A stretch of 64,000 nt of DNA from Halomonas gemina. Lineage in GTDB: Bacteria; Pseudomonadota; Gammaproteobacteria; Pseudomonadales; Halomonadaceae. Below the pieces are notes generated by a model, which searched no databases, was not told the origin of the DNA, and was given only the letters and a program-made list of their open reading frames with translations. The stretch's first letter is position 1; each line of letters begins with the position of its first letter. A program made the position numbers and the translations under genes. The DNA is taken from NCBI RefSeq assembly GCF_023554995.1, contig NZ_JAMJPK010000007.1, positions 62,001 through 126,000 of the forward strand, written 5' to 3'. Shown one piece after another: positions 19,719 through 28,059 of this stretch.

Positions 19719-20306
19719 CTACCCCGCCAGCGCCTCCTCCACCAGGCCGCGGGCCTCGTCCGTCATCGGCAGTCCCAGCGCCAGCTCATGGGCCTTCGGC
19801 GACATCTTCTTCCAGGTCATCTGCACGATGCGAATCAGGTGGTCGTGGTCGATCTGCTTCGAGAAGTCGCCGAAGTAGTTCTCCAGGAACACCAGGCAGG
19901 CGCAGTCCTCCACCGCCTGGGTACCCGGGTCGCGCCCCAGACCCTGCTTGCGGATCATCCGCGCCACCGCCTCGGCGTCCTCCTCGCCATAGCCCGCCTC
20001 GCGCATCAGCCGCGCGGTAGTCTCGCCGGCGCGCTGGCCCTGGTCGCGCCGCCAGGTGAGATAGCCCACCCGCCCCTCGGGGTAGTCCGTGCGCGGCACC
20101 TGCCAGCGCTGCAGGTGTTGGCCGCGTACCGCCAGCCGCACCCGCTCGTCGGGCTGGTCATGCAGCCGCTCCAGCCAGGCGCTCATGCGCCCGGCGTGCC
20201 ACAGCTCCTGGGGCACCGGCTCGCCGTTTACCTCCACACGACGCGGGTCCTCCGCGTGCAGGGCATCCAGGGCGGCCAGGGCCTGATCAAGGGGAGAAAG
20301 GGGCAT
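19719..20306 (-). CDS. DUF4202 family protein
   Basis: The 195-residue soluble protein starts MPLSPLDQALAALDALHAEDP at 20306, with GGAGG upstream; longer in-frame starts lack a ribosome site. Family features are RRVEVNGEPVPQELWHAGRMSAWLERL, HLQRWQVPRTDYPEGRVGYLTWRRDQ and DFSKQIDHDHLIRIVQMTWKKMSP. The many conserved His/Asp suggest an HD-like metal-dependent hydrolase fold, but no function is established for DUF4202. Confidence 0.82.
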   Translation of the reverse strand: MPLSPLDQALAALDALHAEDPRRVEVNGEPVPQELWHAGRMSAWLERLHDQPDERVRLAVRGQHLQRWQVPRTDYPEGRVGYLTWRRDQGQRAGETTARLMREAGYGEEDAEAVARMIRKQGLGRDPGTQAVEDCACLVFLENYFGDFSKQIDHDHLIRIVQMTWKKMSPKAHELALGLPMTDEARGLVEEALAG

Positions 20307-20403
20307 CGATCTAGCCTCCGTGCTGAACAAGCTAGCCGGCCCGACAGCCACTACGCTGAAGGGCCAGCAGGACAGCCTGTTCTGACGCAAAACCCAAGGC
20401 AGG

Positions 20404-21030
20404 TCAACCTTCCGCGCCATCGCCCGACGCCTCTGGCGCCAGCCCCCAGCCTGCGGGCACCTTCGAGGCCTCCAGCCCTTCGAAGCGGTCGCTGACGTAG
20501 GCGCTATGACACGCCACGCAGGACTCGGTCATGCGTGCGAAGAGTTCCACCTGCCGAGGGGTATCTTCGGCGCGGCCGGCCTCGGCCAGTGACGCTGAGA
20601 GCTCATGCAGATAGGCGTCCATGTTCAGGAAGGCAGGCGGAACGGCGGCCTTGAGGTCCCGACGATCCGCATCGGTCAGCGACTGCTCGAGAATGAAGCT
20701 GTCGTGAATCGACTGGCCCTTCTCAGCCACCACGGCGTGTCGACCCTGTACGATGGCGCTGTAGGCCGTCTGCATCGCCTGCTCCACCTGGATCATCTCC
20801 TGCTTCAGCAGGCCCTGCAGCTTGGGGCTCAAATCCGGCCTGACGGGATCCGCGGCCAGGCTGGCCATAGTGGCCCCCATTGCGGCCAGGCTACCCAGGA
20901 CAAGGGCAACTCCCCGACGACGACGACCGTGAGTAGGAAAAGTCGAACGGCTCGATATTGGAAATGGTATGACGGATCTCCTCTCATGGGCTCGCAACCA
21001 AGGCTCAGCCTTGAAAAGCGTAGTTGCCAC
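20404..21030 (-). CDS. Exported monoheme cytochrome c (c'/c556-like)
   Basis: The product has a twin-basic n-region and a hydrophobic core (HGRRRRGVALVLGSLAAMGATMASLAA), then an all-alpha domain ending in the heme site CVACH, the arrangement of c'-type four-helix cytochromes. The start is uncertain. A GTG at 21030 gives 208 residues but places about 35 residues before the signal peptide. A strong GAGGAG lies seven bases before an in-frame ATA (about 20970), which would give a normal signal peptide but needs a rare start codon. It is probably a periplasmic electron carrier. Confidence 0.7.
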   Translation of the reverse strand: MATTLFKAEPWLRAHERRSVIPFPISSRSTFPTHGRRRRGVALVLGSLAAMGATMASLAADPVRPDLSPKLQGLLKQEMIQVEQAMQTAYSAIVQGRHAVVAEKGQSIHDSFILEQSLTDADRRDLKAAVPPAFLNMDAYLHELSASLAEAGRAEDTPRQVELFARMTESCVACHSAYVSDRFEGLEASKVPAGWGLAPEASGDGAEG

Positions 21031-21140
21031 CCGATGGGGCCGCCTTGAGGCAGATCAGTCCCGCCACGCTCGTTACTCACTCTCGCCACACGCCAGGCCG
21101 CTGAGGCGGGTCTTGCCCGGTCACCTGTCGACGAAAGCTT

Positions 21141-21416
21141 CTAACTCTCCCAGTTACTGGCGGGAATTCGTTGAATGTGGATGTGGCTGATGAGGCGGAT
21201 GGTAGGGCGAATCAGGAACTGGAAACTGCCGATAATGAACAGCCAGATCGCCGCTTTCTCGTACTCGGGGAACAGAAACAGGATGCTGCCTGCCAGGAAC
21301 CAGATGGCGATGAAAAAGTCGTTGACGATGCTGATCAGCTCGTAACGGCGACGAATGATCAGTTCTTCATGACCCAGCTTCATGGTCAGGGGATGATCTG
21401 TACGACGCTCAATCAT
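21141..21416 (-). CDS. YrhK-like small membrane protein
   Basis: The 91-residue protein starts MIERRTDHPLTMKLGHEELIIRRRYELISIVNDFFIAIWFLAGSILFLFP at 21416. It has two hydrophobic helices (about 30-48 and 56-75) around the FPEYEKAAIWLFIIGS hinge, followed by PTIRLISHIHIQR. This pattern (RRYE..s..ND...aiwF..Gs..Ff) is that of the YrhK domain, whose function is unknown. The ribosome site is poor, so expression may be weak or coupled to phhB upstream. Confidence 0.75.
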   Translation of the reverse strand: MIERRTDHPLTMKLGHEELIIRRRYELISIVNDFFIAIWFLAGSILFLFPEYEKAAIWLFIIGSFQFLIRPTIRLISHIHIQRIPASNWES

Positions 21417-21440
21417 GCTGACTGGAGTCTCGCGCGGGAA

Positions 21441-21468
21441 ACGCGGCGGAAGCCGGGTTCCGCCACGC
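21441..21468 (-). terminator. Possible terminator after phhB
   Basis: An inverted repeat (arms around gcggcggaa/ttccgccac, loop gccggg) lies just past the phhB stop; the minus strand continues into gtttccc. It would separate phhB from the YrhK-like gene, but the U-run is short. Confidence 0.4.
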
Positions 21469-21474
21469 TTGGGG

Positions 21475-21822
21475 TTATTGCATGTCGTTAAAGGCCGCGT
21501 CGGTTCTTGCGGCGAGGACGAAATCATTTTTGTGCAGGCCGCCGATTTCGTGGCTCCACCAGCTAACGGCAACCTTGCCGTATTCCAGCACGATAACCGG
21601 GTGATGATCTTCGGCTTCTGCGAGATCACCAACCTTGTTGGTGAATTCCAGCGCCTTGGCGAAGTTTTTGAGCTTGAAAAGCCGGTGAAGCTGCTCTTCA
21701 CCTTCAACCACTCGGATTTCCCAGTCCGGAACATCCTTGTGCAACTGCTGCTTTTCTTCATCGGTCGCCTTGGGCGCATCCGGGCTGCAGGCTTCACAGC
21801 TATGTTCTTTCAGATCGCTCAT
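21475..21822 (-). CDS. phhB: Pterin-4a-carbinolamine dehydratase
   Basis: The 115-residue protein starts [20 protein letters not shown] at 21822 with GGAGG upstream. It contains [27 protein letters not shown] and the active-site block [34 protein letters not shown] (catalytic His pair, WxSH). It recycles the tetrahydropterin cofactor for aromatic amino acid hydroxylases. Neither phhA nor a phenylalanine regulator is next to it, so it is a standalone copy. The Cys pair CEAC near the N-terminus is unusual for the family but frequent in halomonad homologues (recollection, unchecked). Confidence 0.9.
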   Translation of the reverse strand: MSDLKEHSCEACSPDAPKATDEEKQQLHKDVPDWEIRVVEGEEQLHRLFKLKNFAKALEFTNKVGDLAEAEDHHPVIVLEYGKVAVSWWSHEIGGLHKNDFVLAARTDAAFNDMQ

Positions 21823-22157
21823 CTCAACCTCCAGGGTTGTTGGCTGTACTACCAAGGGTGGGGTGTACCCTTCGCATTATCAACACCTCCTGGAAATCTG
21901 CCGGCGCCAGAATACAGCATCCGGCGAGGGCCAATGTGAGCCGGAAGCCCGCCATGGGAGGGGTGCCAGGGCACAGGATGCGGGGAGCAGCGGCGTCGTG
22001 GATATCGCGCGGCGTAAAACACCAGACGCCGCATGTCCTTATATTTGGGCGATGGTCGGCATGGAAGGTTCTACCTGGCTTTCAGTGATGATGCCTGTCC
22101 TGGAGATGCCCTGGGGCATCGGGGTAAGAGCCCCTCTAGCATGACGCGCCGAGGCCA
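21823..22157. other. 335-bp intergenic region between phhB and the DUF2235 gene
   Basis: No protein or RNA is recognised. It holds a short palindrome gatgccctggggcatc near 22105 and a small ggggtaagagcccc hairpin just before the end of the DUF2235 gene. The latter may act as a weak terminator for that gene. Confidence 0.4.
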
Positions 22158-23234
22158 TCACGACTCGGACGGCGGCTTGCACCCCGCACGCACCAGCGTC
22201 GGCGGGCGGTAGCCGTCATCCTCCTGCCAGCGGCGCCAAACCGAGGGATCCACGCTAACGCCCACCGCCGGGTTGCCCTGGCGGTCCTTGGCATAGCCCC
22301 GGTAATGCCTGCCATCGCCACCCCGATCCCTCAGTGAGCGGTACCAGCGATAGAGCCCCTTCATGAACTCCTCATAGGAATCCCTCGGCTGGGCGCGGTA
22401 GGCATCGGCCGGGGGCGGAGGCCGATACAGCTTCAGCCCCGCCACCTCCGCCTTGGCGCACAGCCAGCCATAGGCCAGGCTGGCCAACGGGTCGAAGCCA
22501 CCCCCCTCCATCCGGTACCCGCCGCCCACATTGGCATGGGCGCCCATGAACCAGCGCTGCTCCACCTCCAGCTGGCTCGGTTTCTTCTCACCTCCGGGAT
22601 GCGTCCAGAGGGCAATATCATAGGCCGCCCGGTGCTCGTCCAGCGCCACCGCCTGGTAGGCGTGATGCACGATAGAAGACAGCTCGGTATCGTGCCAGGC
22701 GAAACGTCCGTGCTCCGACAGGTTGGTGCCGGGAATGCCGAGCGCGCCGACGGTGTCCCACACGCCGACGAAGTGAATGTCGACCTGCCGGCTGTAGCGC
22801 TCGCGGAACGTTCGGCACCGCGCATCGTCCGGCGCAACCTGCTTGTCGCGGTAGAGAGTCTCGGCCTCCTCCACCAGGCTCGGTGTGGAAATCCGCAGCA
22901 GCCCGCACTTGCGGATCATTCCCACCAGGCTACGCGCCGTGTAGGCCCCCCGGCTGAAACCGAAGACGAAGATCTCCGTCCCCTCCATGTAGTGACGCAC
23001 CAGCCAGTCGTACCCCTTCTGCAGGTTGCGACTCAGCCCCCAGCCGAAGGCGCCACCGGTGAGCCGTTCCCACTGCCGCGTACCAACCCCGGGCTCGTAG
23101 AAGAACCGCTGCCGAACGCCGTGGTCATCGTAATCATGGAGATCCCGAGCCAGGCGGTAGATGTTGGTGCGATCCTGGGGATCGTTCCAGGTGCCATCGA
23201 ACAACAGAATCAACCGCTGCGTGGGTAGAGACAT
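22158..23234 (-). CDS. DUF2235 alpha/beta hydrolase (Tle1-like phospholipase fold)
   Basis: The 358-residue protein starts MSLPTQRLILLFDGTWNDPQDRTNIYRLARDL, the DUF2235 opening. The nucleophile elbow is FGFSRGAYTARSLVGMI (G-x-S-x-G type), with Asp in FVGVWDTVGALGIP and His in FMGAHANVGGGY. The family includes T6SS phospholipase effectors such as Tle1, but most stand-alone members are uncharacterised hydrolases. No VgrG, PAAR or immunity gene is nearby and no signal peptide is visible, so a housekeeping esterase is equally likely. Confidence 0.88.
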   Translation of the reverse strand: MSLPTQRLILLFDGTWNDPQDRTNIYRLARDLHDYDDHGVRQRFFYEPGVGTRQWERLTGGAFGWGLSRNLQKGYDWLVRHYMEGTEIFVFGFSRGAYTARSLVGMIRKCGLLRISTPSLVEEAETLYRDKQVAPDDARCRTFRERYSRQVDIHFVGVWDTVGALGIPGTNLSEHGRFAWHDTELSSIVHHAYQAVALDEHRAAYDIALWTHPGGEKKPSQLEVEQRWFMGAHANVGGGYRMEGGGFDPLASLAYGWLCAKAEVAGLKLYRPPPPADAYRAQPRDSYEEFMKGLYRWYRSLRDRGGDGRHYRGYAKDRQGNPAVGVSVDPSVWRRWQEDDGYRPPTLVRAGCKPPSES

Positions 23235-23353
23235 GTGCTCGCCCTCCTCGCATGCCCGGGCCACAAGCCCGGGCATGGAATCCTTCAACCATATGAATGG
23301 AGCCGTTGCCTGTCAGGGTAGATAAGGGGAGGAGGCGGCGCTATCGCATTGGC

Positions 23354-23459
23354 TCACCCGGCAGCCGCCTTGGCCTCGGTATCCAGTCGTTGCGCCGTCT
23401 GGTCCACCCGGCGCAGCCAGATCAGCAGCACCGCACCCAGGGCCACCAAGCCGCCGGCC
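23354..23459 (-). pseudogene. 3' remnant of the MFS transporter gene (old tail)
   Basis: The minus strand encodes LVALGAVLLIWLRRVDQTAQRLDTEAKAAAG followed by TGA. This is the C-terminal ~30 residues of the MFS transporter encoded at 28060-29325. No upstream coding part precedes it: at 23460 the sequence switches to a transposase fragment in the opposite direction. It is the original end of the transporter gene left behind when the island was inserted. Confidence 0.85.
23369..23459. repeat. Left 91-bp direct repeat of the island
   Basis: It is identical to 28078-28168 except for one base (c at 23447 against g at 28156). Outside these bounds the two copies diverge at once. It duplicates the 3' coding end of the MFS transporter gene. 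Confidence 0.92.
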
Positions 23460-23822
23460 CCGACAAGCGAGGATCCCGTCGAGCAAATGGCACACCGCTT
23501 GAAGACGCAGGCGGGCCGAGCGCTGTATGCGATACGCAAGCCTACGGTCGAACCCGTCTTCGAAATCATCAAACACGTGATGGGGTTTCGACAGTTCTCG
23601 CTGCGTGGTCTGGAGAACGTCAGAGGTGAGTGGCGATTGGCTACCCTGGCGTGGAATATCAAGCGGATGCACCGCCTGGCATCAGGCTGGGGGGAGAGCT
23701 CCCCCTCGCCTGACAGGGGGCCGCCACAAGCGCTCAGGCCACTACTGGAGCACCGAATGTACGACCGGCGCCAACACGAAAAACTGAGAGAAGTGAGCGT
23801 CGTCACCGTGCGCGGCCCATAA
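23460..23822 (+). pseudogene. Truncated IS1182-like transposase (C-terminal fragment)
   Basis: From the exact end of the left repeat the plus strand reads SEDPVEQMAHRLKTQAGRAL and then a segment TVEPVFEIIKHVMGFRQFSL, with GEWRLATLAWNIKRMHRL further on. This is the C-terminal end of a DDE transposase of the IS1182 type, including the last catalytic Glu (TVEPVFE). The N-terminal ~400 residues with the two Asp are missing. The open frame happens to continue backward into the repeat, but that part is out-of-register MFS gene sequence. It is non-functional and marks the insertion junction. Confidence 0.8.
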
Positions 23823-24076
23823 CCCGACAGACTGCTAGCTTCGCCTCCTCGTCGTCCTGGTGGTGTTGGTGTGGCAGTTGCTGGAGCATTGCGCGTTTGA
23901 CTTCGACAGAGAGAGGGTGGCGGGCGCTGTGGAGGCCCGAATCCCCACCGTTGACCGCTGTAATGAATGATGACTGAGATGGCATTTATATTGCCATAAA
24001 CTGGTCATCAAAGTGACCCACTACTTCTGATAATTTCTCTAATTGTAAATTCCAATATTATAAGGACCTAAATGAC
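23823..24076. other. Leader region of the island cassette
   Basis: 254 bp without a recognised gene. The last ~90 bases before the DUF839 gene are strikingly AT-rich compared with the rest of the window. They include an inverted repeat ggtcatcaaagtgacc (about 24004-24019) and several TATAAT-like words, so the cassette promoter is probably here. I see no clear Pho box (two CTGTCAT repeats). Confidence 0.5.
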
Positions 24077-25954
24077 ATGAGAAATCTTATTTTCCTGTGC
24101 GGCACGGCTGCACTTTCTCTGACGGCCAGCGCTGCCATGGCGGCCGATATTGTCGCCGTCGAGTTCACCGATACGCCTGCGCCGAAAGAAGCCGCCGAAA
24201 TGGTGACGACGCATTCAAAATCCTCGGCGATCGTACGCTATAGCGACGGCACCACCCAGGAATTCCCGCTCTCCTACATATCGATGTTCAAGAACACCGA
24301 CAAGGTGGGTGGAGAGGCGGCCGGGCAGCTTTACAATGCCAAGGGCGAGCCGCTCGCCGACATGAACGGCGATCCGATCATCGCCGAGACGCCGGACGCC
24401 AACAGCCTGCTGGACATCGACGGCAATCTGTTCATGGTCACGCATTACGAATACGACTGGATCCTCGGCAACGGCGCCGAGGCCCGCCGCGCCGAGGGTT
24501 GGTATTCGCGCATGCCGATGTCGATGTCGCTGGCTGCGGTCGAGCAGGGCACCGATGGCGCGCTGAAGGCGACCTCGGTCAAGCCGATCGACTTCTCCGA
24601 CGTGGATGGTCTATGGATCCCCTGCGCCGGCGGTCCAACCCCGTGGAACACCCATCTAGGATCCGAAGAGGACTACGACCTCTACTTCCAGGCCGTGTCG
24701 GGGGAGAAGAACCGCAAGAAGGCCACCGAAGGGGTGCGCGCGCTGGAAGAGATGTATCTCGATGGCGAAAAGGCCAACCCCTACGACTATGGCTACATCC
24801 CCGAGGTGACAGTCAAGGCCGACGGCAGCACCGAAGTGGTCAAGCACTACTCGATGGGCCGCGCCACCTGGGAACTGGCCCGCGTGATGCCCGACAGCCG
24901 CACCGCCTATTTCGGCGATGACGGCGACCATGTCGGGCTGTTCATGTATGTCGCCGACACCGCCGAAGACCTGTCCGCCGGTACGCTTTATGCCGCGCGC
25001 TGGAACCAGGTTTCCGGTCAGGGCGGCGGCGCCGCGACGCTGGACTGGGTCAAGCTGGGCCATGGCACCGACGCCGAGATCAAGGCGATCATCGACGGCG
25101 GCGTCACCTTCGACGACATCTTCGAGTCAACCACCGCTGAAGCCACCCCGGACTGGGCCGATCAGGGCTATCGCATGATCCGCGCCGGTCATTCGGGCGA
25201 CGAGATTCTGCGCCTGAAGGACGGCATGGAAAAGGCTGCGGCCTTCCTGGAATCGCGCCGCTATGCCGCGTATCTCGGCGCCACGACCGATTTCAACAAG
25301 ATGGAAGGCGTGACCGCCGACCCGAAGAAGAAAAACCTTTACGTCGCGATGTCCTATAACGAGAAGGGCATGCAGGCCGAGCCGGGCGCCGTGCAGGACC
25401 ACATCCAGGTCGAGAAGATCAAGGCCGGCGCGACCTATGAAGTGGCGCTGGACGGTGGCAGCGTCGACACCAACGGCGCCGCGATCAACTCCGACTGGGT
25501 CGGCACCGCGATGCGCGTGCCTGCCGCGCTGCTGGGCGAGGATATCCCGGTCGACGCGCTGGGCAACATCGCCAACCCGGACAAGATCGCCAACCCCGAT
25601 AACGTGTTCTTCTCCGACGAGATGCGCACGCTGTTCATCGGCGAGGACTCGGGCACGCACGTCAACAACTTTCTCTGGGCCTACAACGTCGATACCGGCA
25701 AGCTGAGCCGGATCCTCAGCAACGCGTCGGGCGCCGAGGCCACTGGCCTGCAGGTTGTCGATAACCTGAACGGCCACGCCTACATCATGGCCAACGACCA
25801 GCACCAGGGCGACTGGATTTCCTCGATGCCCGAAGATGTGGTGGCCGAGTTGGAAGCCGCTGCGATCGAGCTTTACGGCACCAATGATCACGGCACGCCG
25901 AACTACAAGCTCGACGCGCATATTGGCTATCTGGGCGGTCTGCCAGGTCTCTGA
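24077..25954 (+). CDS. Exported PhoX/DUF839 family protein (alkaline phosphatase-like)
   Basis: The 625-residue protein has a Sec signal peptide (MRNLIFLCGTAALSLTASAAMAAD). It shows DUF839 landmarks: DIDGNLFMVTHYEYDW, WIPCAGGPTPWNTHLGSEED (181-199), RATWELARVMPDSRTAYFGDDGDHVGLFMYV, RYAAYLGATTDFNKMEGVT, NPDNVFFSDEMRTLFIGEDSG and HVNNFLWAYN. PhoX enzymes are periplasmic phosphatases with an Fe/Ca cofactor bridged by a Cys in TPWGTW-CEE. Here that position is Ser196 (LGSEE), while a Cys appears at 183, so the metal site must differ and phosphatase activity is not assured. A cytochrome c gene follows 75 bases downstream. Confidence 0.85.
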   Translation: MRNLIFLCGTAALSLTASAAMAADIVAVEFTDTPAPKEAAEMVTTHSKSSAIVRYSDGTTQEFPLSYISMFKNTDKVGGEAAGQLYNAKGEPLADMNGDPIIAETPDANSLLDIDGNLFMVTHYEYDWILGNGAEARRAEGWYSRMPMSMSLAAVEQGTDGALKATSVKPIDFSDVDGLWIPCAGGPTPWNTHLGSEEDYDLYFQAVSGEKNRKKATEGVRALEEMYLDGEKANPYDYGYIPEVTVKADGSTEVVKHYSMGRATWELARVMPDSRTAYFGDDGDHVGLFMYVADTAEDLSAGTLYAARWNQVSGQGGGAATLDWVKLGHGTDAEIKAIIDGGVTFDDIFESTTAEATPDWADQGYRMIRAGHSGDEILRLKDGMEKAAAFLESRRYAAYLGATTDFNKMEGVTADPKKKNLYVAMSYNEKGMQAEPGAVQDHIQVEKIKAGATYEVALDGGSVDTNGAAINSDWVGTAMRVPAALLGEDIPVDALGNIANPDKIANPDNVFFSDEMRTLFIGEDSGTHVNNFLWAYNVDTGKLSRILSNASGAEATGLQVVDNLNGHAYIMANDQHQGDWISSMPEDVVAELEAAAIELYGTNDHGTPNYKLDAHIGYLGGLPGL

Positions 25955-26029
25955 TCTGCTGATACCGGGGCCGGGCCTGTGACAGGGCCCGGCTTTCTCA
26001 CGTTCACATGCTAGAACAAGTGACACGCC

Positions 26030-27988
26030 ATGAACCGTATGCCGCTTCGCCCCGCTCTTTTGACCGGCGCCGGCCTTGCCGCGCTGAGTATTGCCGCCTT
26101 AGCACAGAACGGCACCGCGCCGCTGATCGGCGACTACATCTCGCGCGCGGGCTTTGTGAATCCCTATGCCCATATTCCCGCCCAATGCTATATCGAGACC
26201 GCCGGCGGCACCCAGAACCCCTGCCAAGTCTGTCATACCGACGGGCTGGCCAATCGCCGCTTCGGCAACAACGCACCACAGGGCGGAGCTTCCCCGTTCA
26301 TCGGCGATCTTACCGCGGAATATGCCTTCGCCGCGCTGAACTACCCGTTCCGGCCCAACGGCTCGATCAACCCCTGGGAGAACACGCTGTTCCCCGAAAA
26401 GCTGCGCGCCGCCGTCACCGAGGCCGGGCATGACCCGGCCAAATGGGACATGGAAGCCTGGATCCGGCAGGACAACTGGTCTGCCGCCGCCGCGCGCCGT
26501 CCCGGCGATGCCCGTGCCTGGGACAGCGGCGCCGAGGATGACCCGTTCCGCCTGTTCCCGGCGTTGTCGCCCGCCGACCTGCCGGCCGACGCGGATGGTT
26601 TCGTGCGCAGCACACGCCAAGAAGGCGCCTTATTCAACGATGGCCGCGGATGGATCACCGGCTGGCGGTCGGTCAATTTCGTCCCCCACGGGATCTTCAC
26701 CCCGCTGACAGGGTCGGTCTCGGGCATCTATATCCGCCTGCCCGAGCGGTTCATGCGCGATGCCGCGGGCCGGTTCGATCTGGAGACCTATGCCGCGAAC
26801 CTCGATCTGCTGGCCGCGGCGGTGTCCGATCACCTGCCTACGAACGCGCCTACCACGTATCAGGGCGCTGCTGCAGCAGAACCGGTCAAACCAGGCCTAT
26901 ACCCCGTCGGTACCGAGTTCGCGCATCCGCTGCATTACGTCGACACGCAGGCTGATGGCAGCGAGGGCGCACCGGGCCGATTCCCCGGCGCCCGCGCCGA
27001 CCGGGTAAAGGAAATCCGCTACATGTACAAAATCCGGCGGTTCGACCCCGACTATGCGGGCCCCGAAATCAAGGAGGAAAGCGCCCCCGCCTATGCCAGC
27101 CGCAGCGAGGGCTGGATCGACAACGGCGCGGGCTGGATCCTCGCCGGCTGGATCGAGGATGCGGGCGGCGCGCTGCGCGCCCAGACCCCGTCTGAGCTGA
27201 CCCAGTGCGTGGGCTGTCACTCGGGGCATGAGCCGCAGCGCGAAACCGGAGGCTGGGCAACCTTCCAGTCCGGCGTGGGCGTGACCATCGACAGCACCTG
27301 GGCGCTGCCGCGCCGGCTGCCCGGCGATGCCGGCTGGGGCGAGAATACCGCGATGGGCTATCGCGCACCGGGTGCCGAGGGCGGGAACGGCCACGCCGCC
27401 TGGCCCGATCCGATCAACCGCGCCATGCAGAACGGCGAATTCGCGCATTTCCTCGAGAATGTCGTGGGCGTCAGCCTCTACGGCGACATGCCTGCCAGTG
27501 TCGAGGCCTTCCTGGCGCGCACGATCCGCATGGAAAACGGCTATTCTGCCGACTGGCCGACGCTAACGACCGATTCGGCACAGGAGTATATGGGTGCGCA
27601 ACGCCTTCGCGCCCGGCTTTTGAAGGAACTGACCGAGCGGAATGATCATCTGGACGCCGACGGAAACCTGTTCGGCGCGTTGCTTTACCCACCGCAATCG
27701 GCCGCACTGGCCACGGCGCAGGGATATCGCATGGTCGTGGCCACCCAGCGATATGATTTAGGCAAGGATGTGTTTCCCGATACGCCCGTGACCTTCCGCT
27801 ATTTCCGCGAGGAGGAGACCGCCTTTACCCATCAGGACGGCACGCCCTACACCGTGGGCGAGATCGTCATCGACCGACCTATCGACGAGGATCGCACCAG
27901 CCTGACCTGGGGCGTCGGGATCACGCCGACCGAGATCACGGATTCACCCGACTACCAGCCGATCCTCGACTATTCACTCGGCAATTAA
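26030..27988 (+). CDS. Exported diheme cytochrome c, partner of the PhoX-like protein
   Basis: The 652-residue protein has an N-terminal signal sequence (MNRMPLRPALLTGAGLAALSIAALAQ) and two c-type heme sites: CQVCH (65-69) and CVGCH (393-397). The linkers contain many Trp and aromatic residues (NPWENTLFPEKL, WIRQDNW). I recognise no named family; it is far longer than common diheme cytochromes and probably folds as two heme domains plus a C-terminal beta-rich part (RYFREEETAFTHQDGTPY). It lies in the same orientation as the DUF839 gene inside the island, so the two are probably co-expressed. A periplasmic redox role linked to the DUF839 protein's metal centre or its product is an inference. 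Confidence 0.82.
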   Translation: MNRMPLRPALLTGAGLAALSIAALAQNGTAPLIGDYISRAGFVNPYAHIPAQCYIETAGGTQNPCQVCHTDGLANRRFGNNAPQGGASPFIGDLTAEYAFAALNYPFRPNGSINPWENTLFPEKLRAAVTEAGHDPAKWDMEAWIRQDNWSAAAARRPGDARAWDSGAEDDPFRLFPALSPADLPADADGFVRSTRQEGALFNDGRGWITGWRSVNFVPHGIFTPLTGSVSGIYIRLPERFMRDAAGRFDLETYAANLDLLAAAVSDHLPTNAPTTYQGAAAAEPVKPGLYPVGTEFAHPLHYVDTQADGSEGAPGRFPGARADRVKEIRYMYKIRRFDPDYAGPEIKEESAPAYASRSEGWIDNGAGWILAGWIEDAGGALRAQTPSELTQCVGCHSGHEPQRETGGWATFQSGVGVTIDSTWALPRRLPGDAGWGENTAMGYRAPGAEGGNGHAAWPDPINRAMQNGEFAHFLENVVGVSLYGDMPASVEAFLARTIRMENGYSADWPTLTTDSAQEYMGAQRLRARLLKELTERNDHLDADGNLFGALLYPPQSAALATAQGYRMVVATQRYDLGKDVFPDTPVTFRYFREEETAFTHQDGTPYTVGEIVIDRPIDEDRTSLTWGVGITPTEITDSPDYQPILDYSLGN

Positions 27989-28059
27989 ATCATTCAGATT
28001 ACGTATATGGCTTGGCCAGCTTCAGGAGCCGGGGCTCACGCTCGATGGATGGAGGCTCC

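Noticed and set aside
22158..23234. Type VI secretion effector role for the DUF2235 protein
   Set aside because: No VgrG, PAAR, adaptor or immunity gene next to it; family membership alone is not enough.
23349..23486. Coding start of the transposase fragment inside the left repeat
   Set aside because: This part of the frame is the MFS gene tail read in a wrong frame; the transposase similarity starts only at 23460.
23803..23985. Minus-strand open frame of 60 codons before the island cassette
   Set aside because: No recognised family; composition and position suggest chance or IS remnant.
23985..24076. Pho box upstream of the DUF839 gene
   Set aside because: No pair of CTGTCAT-like repeats at the required spacing; only a ggtcat/gtgacc dyad.
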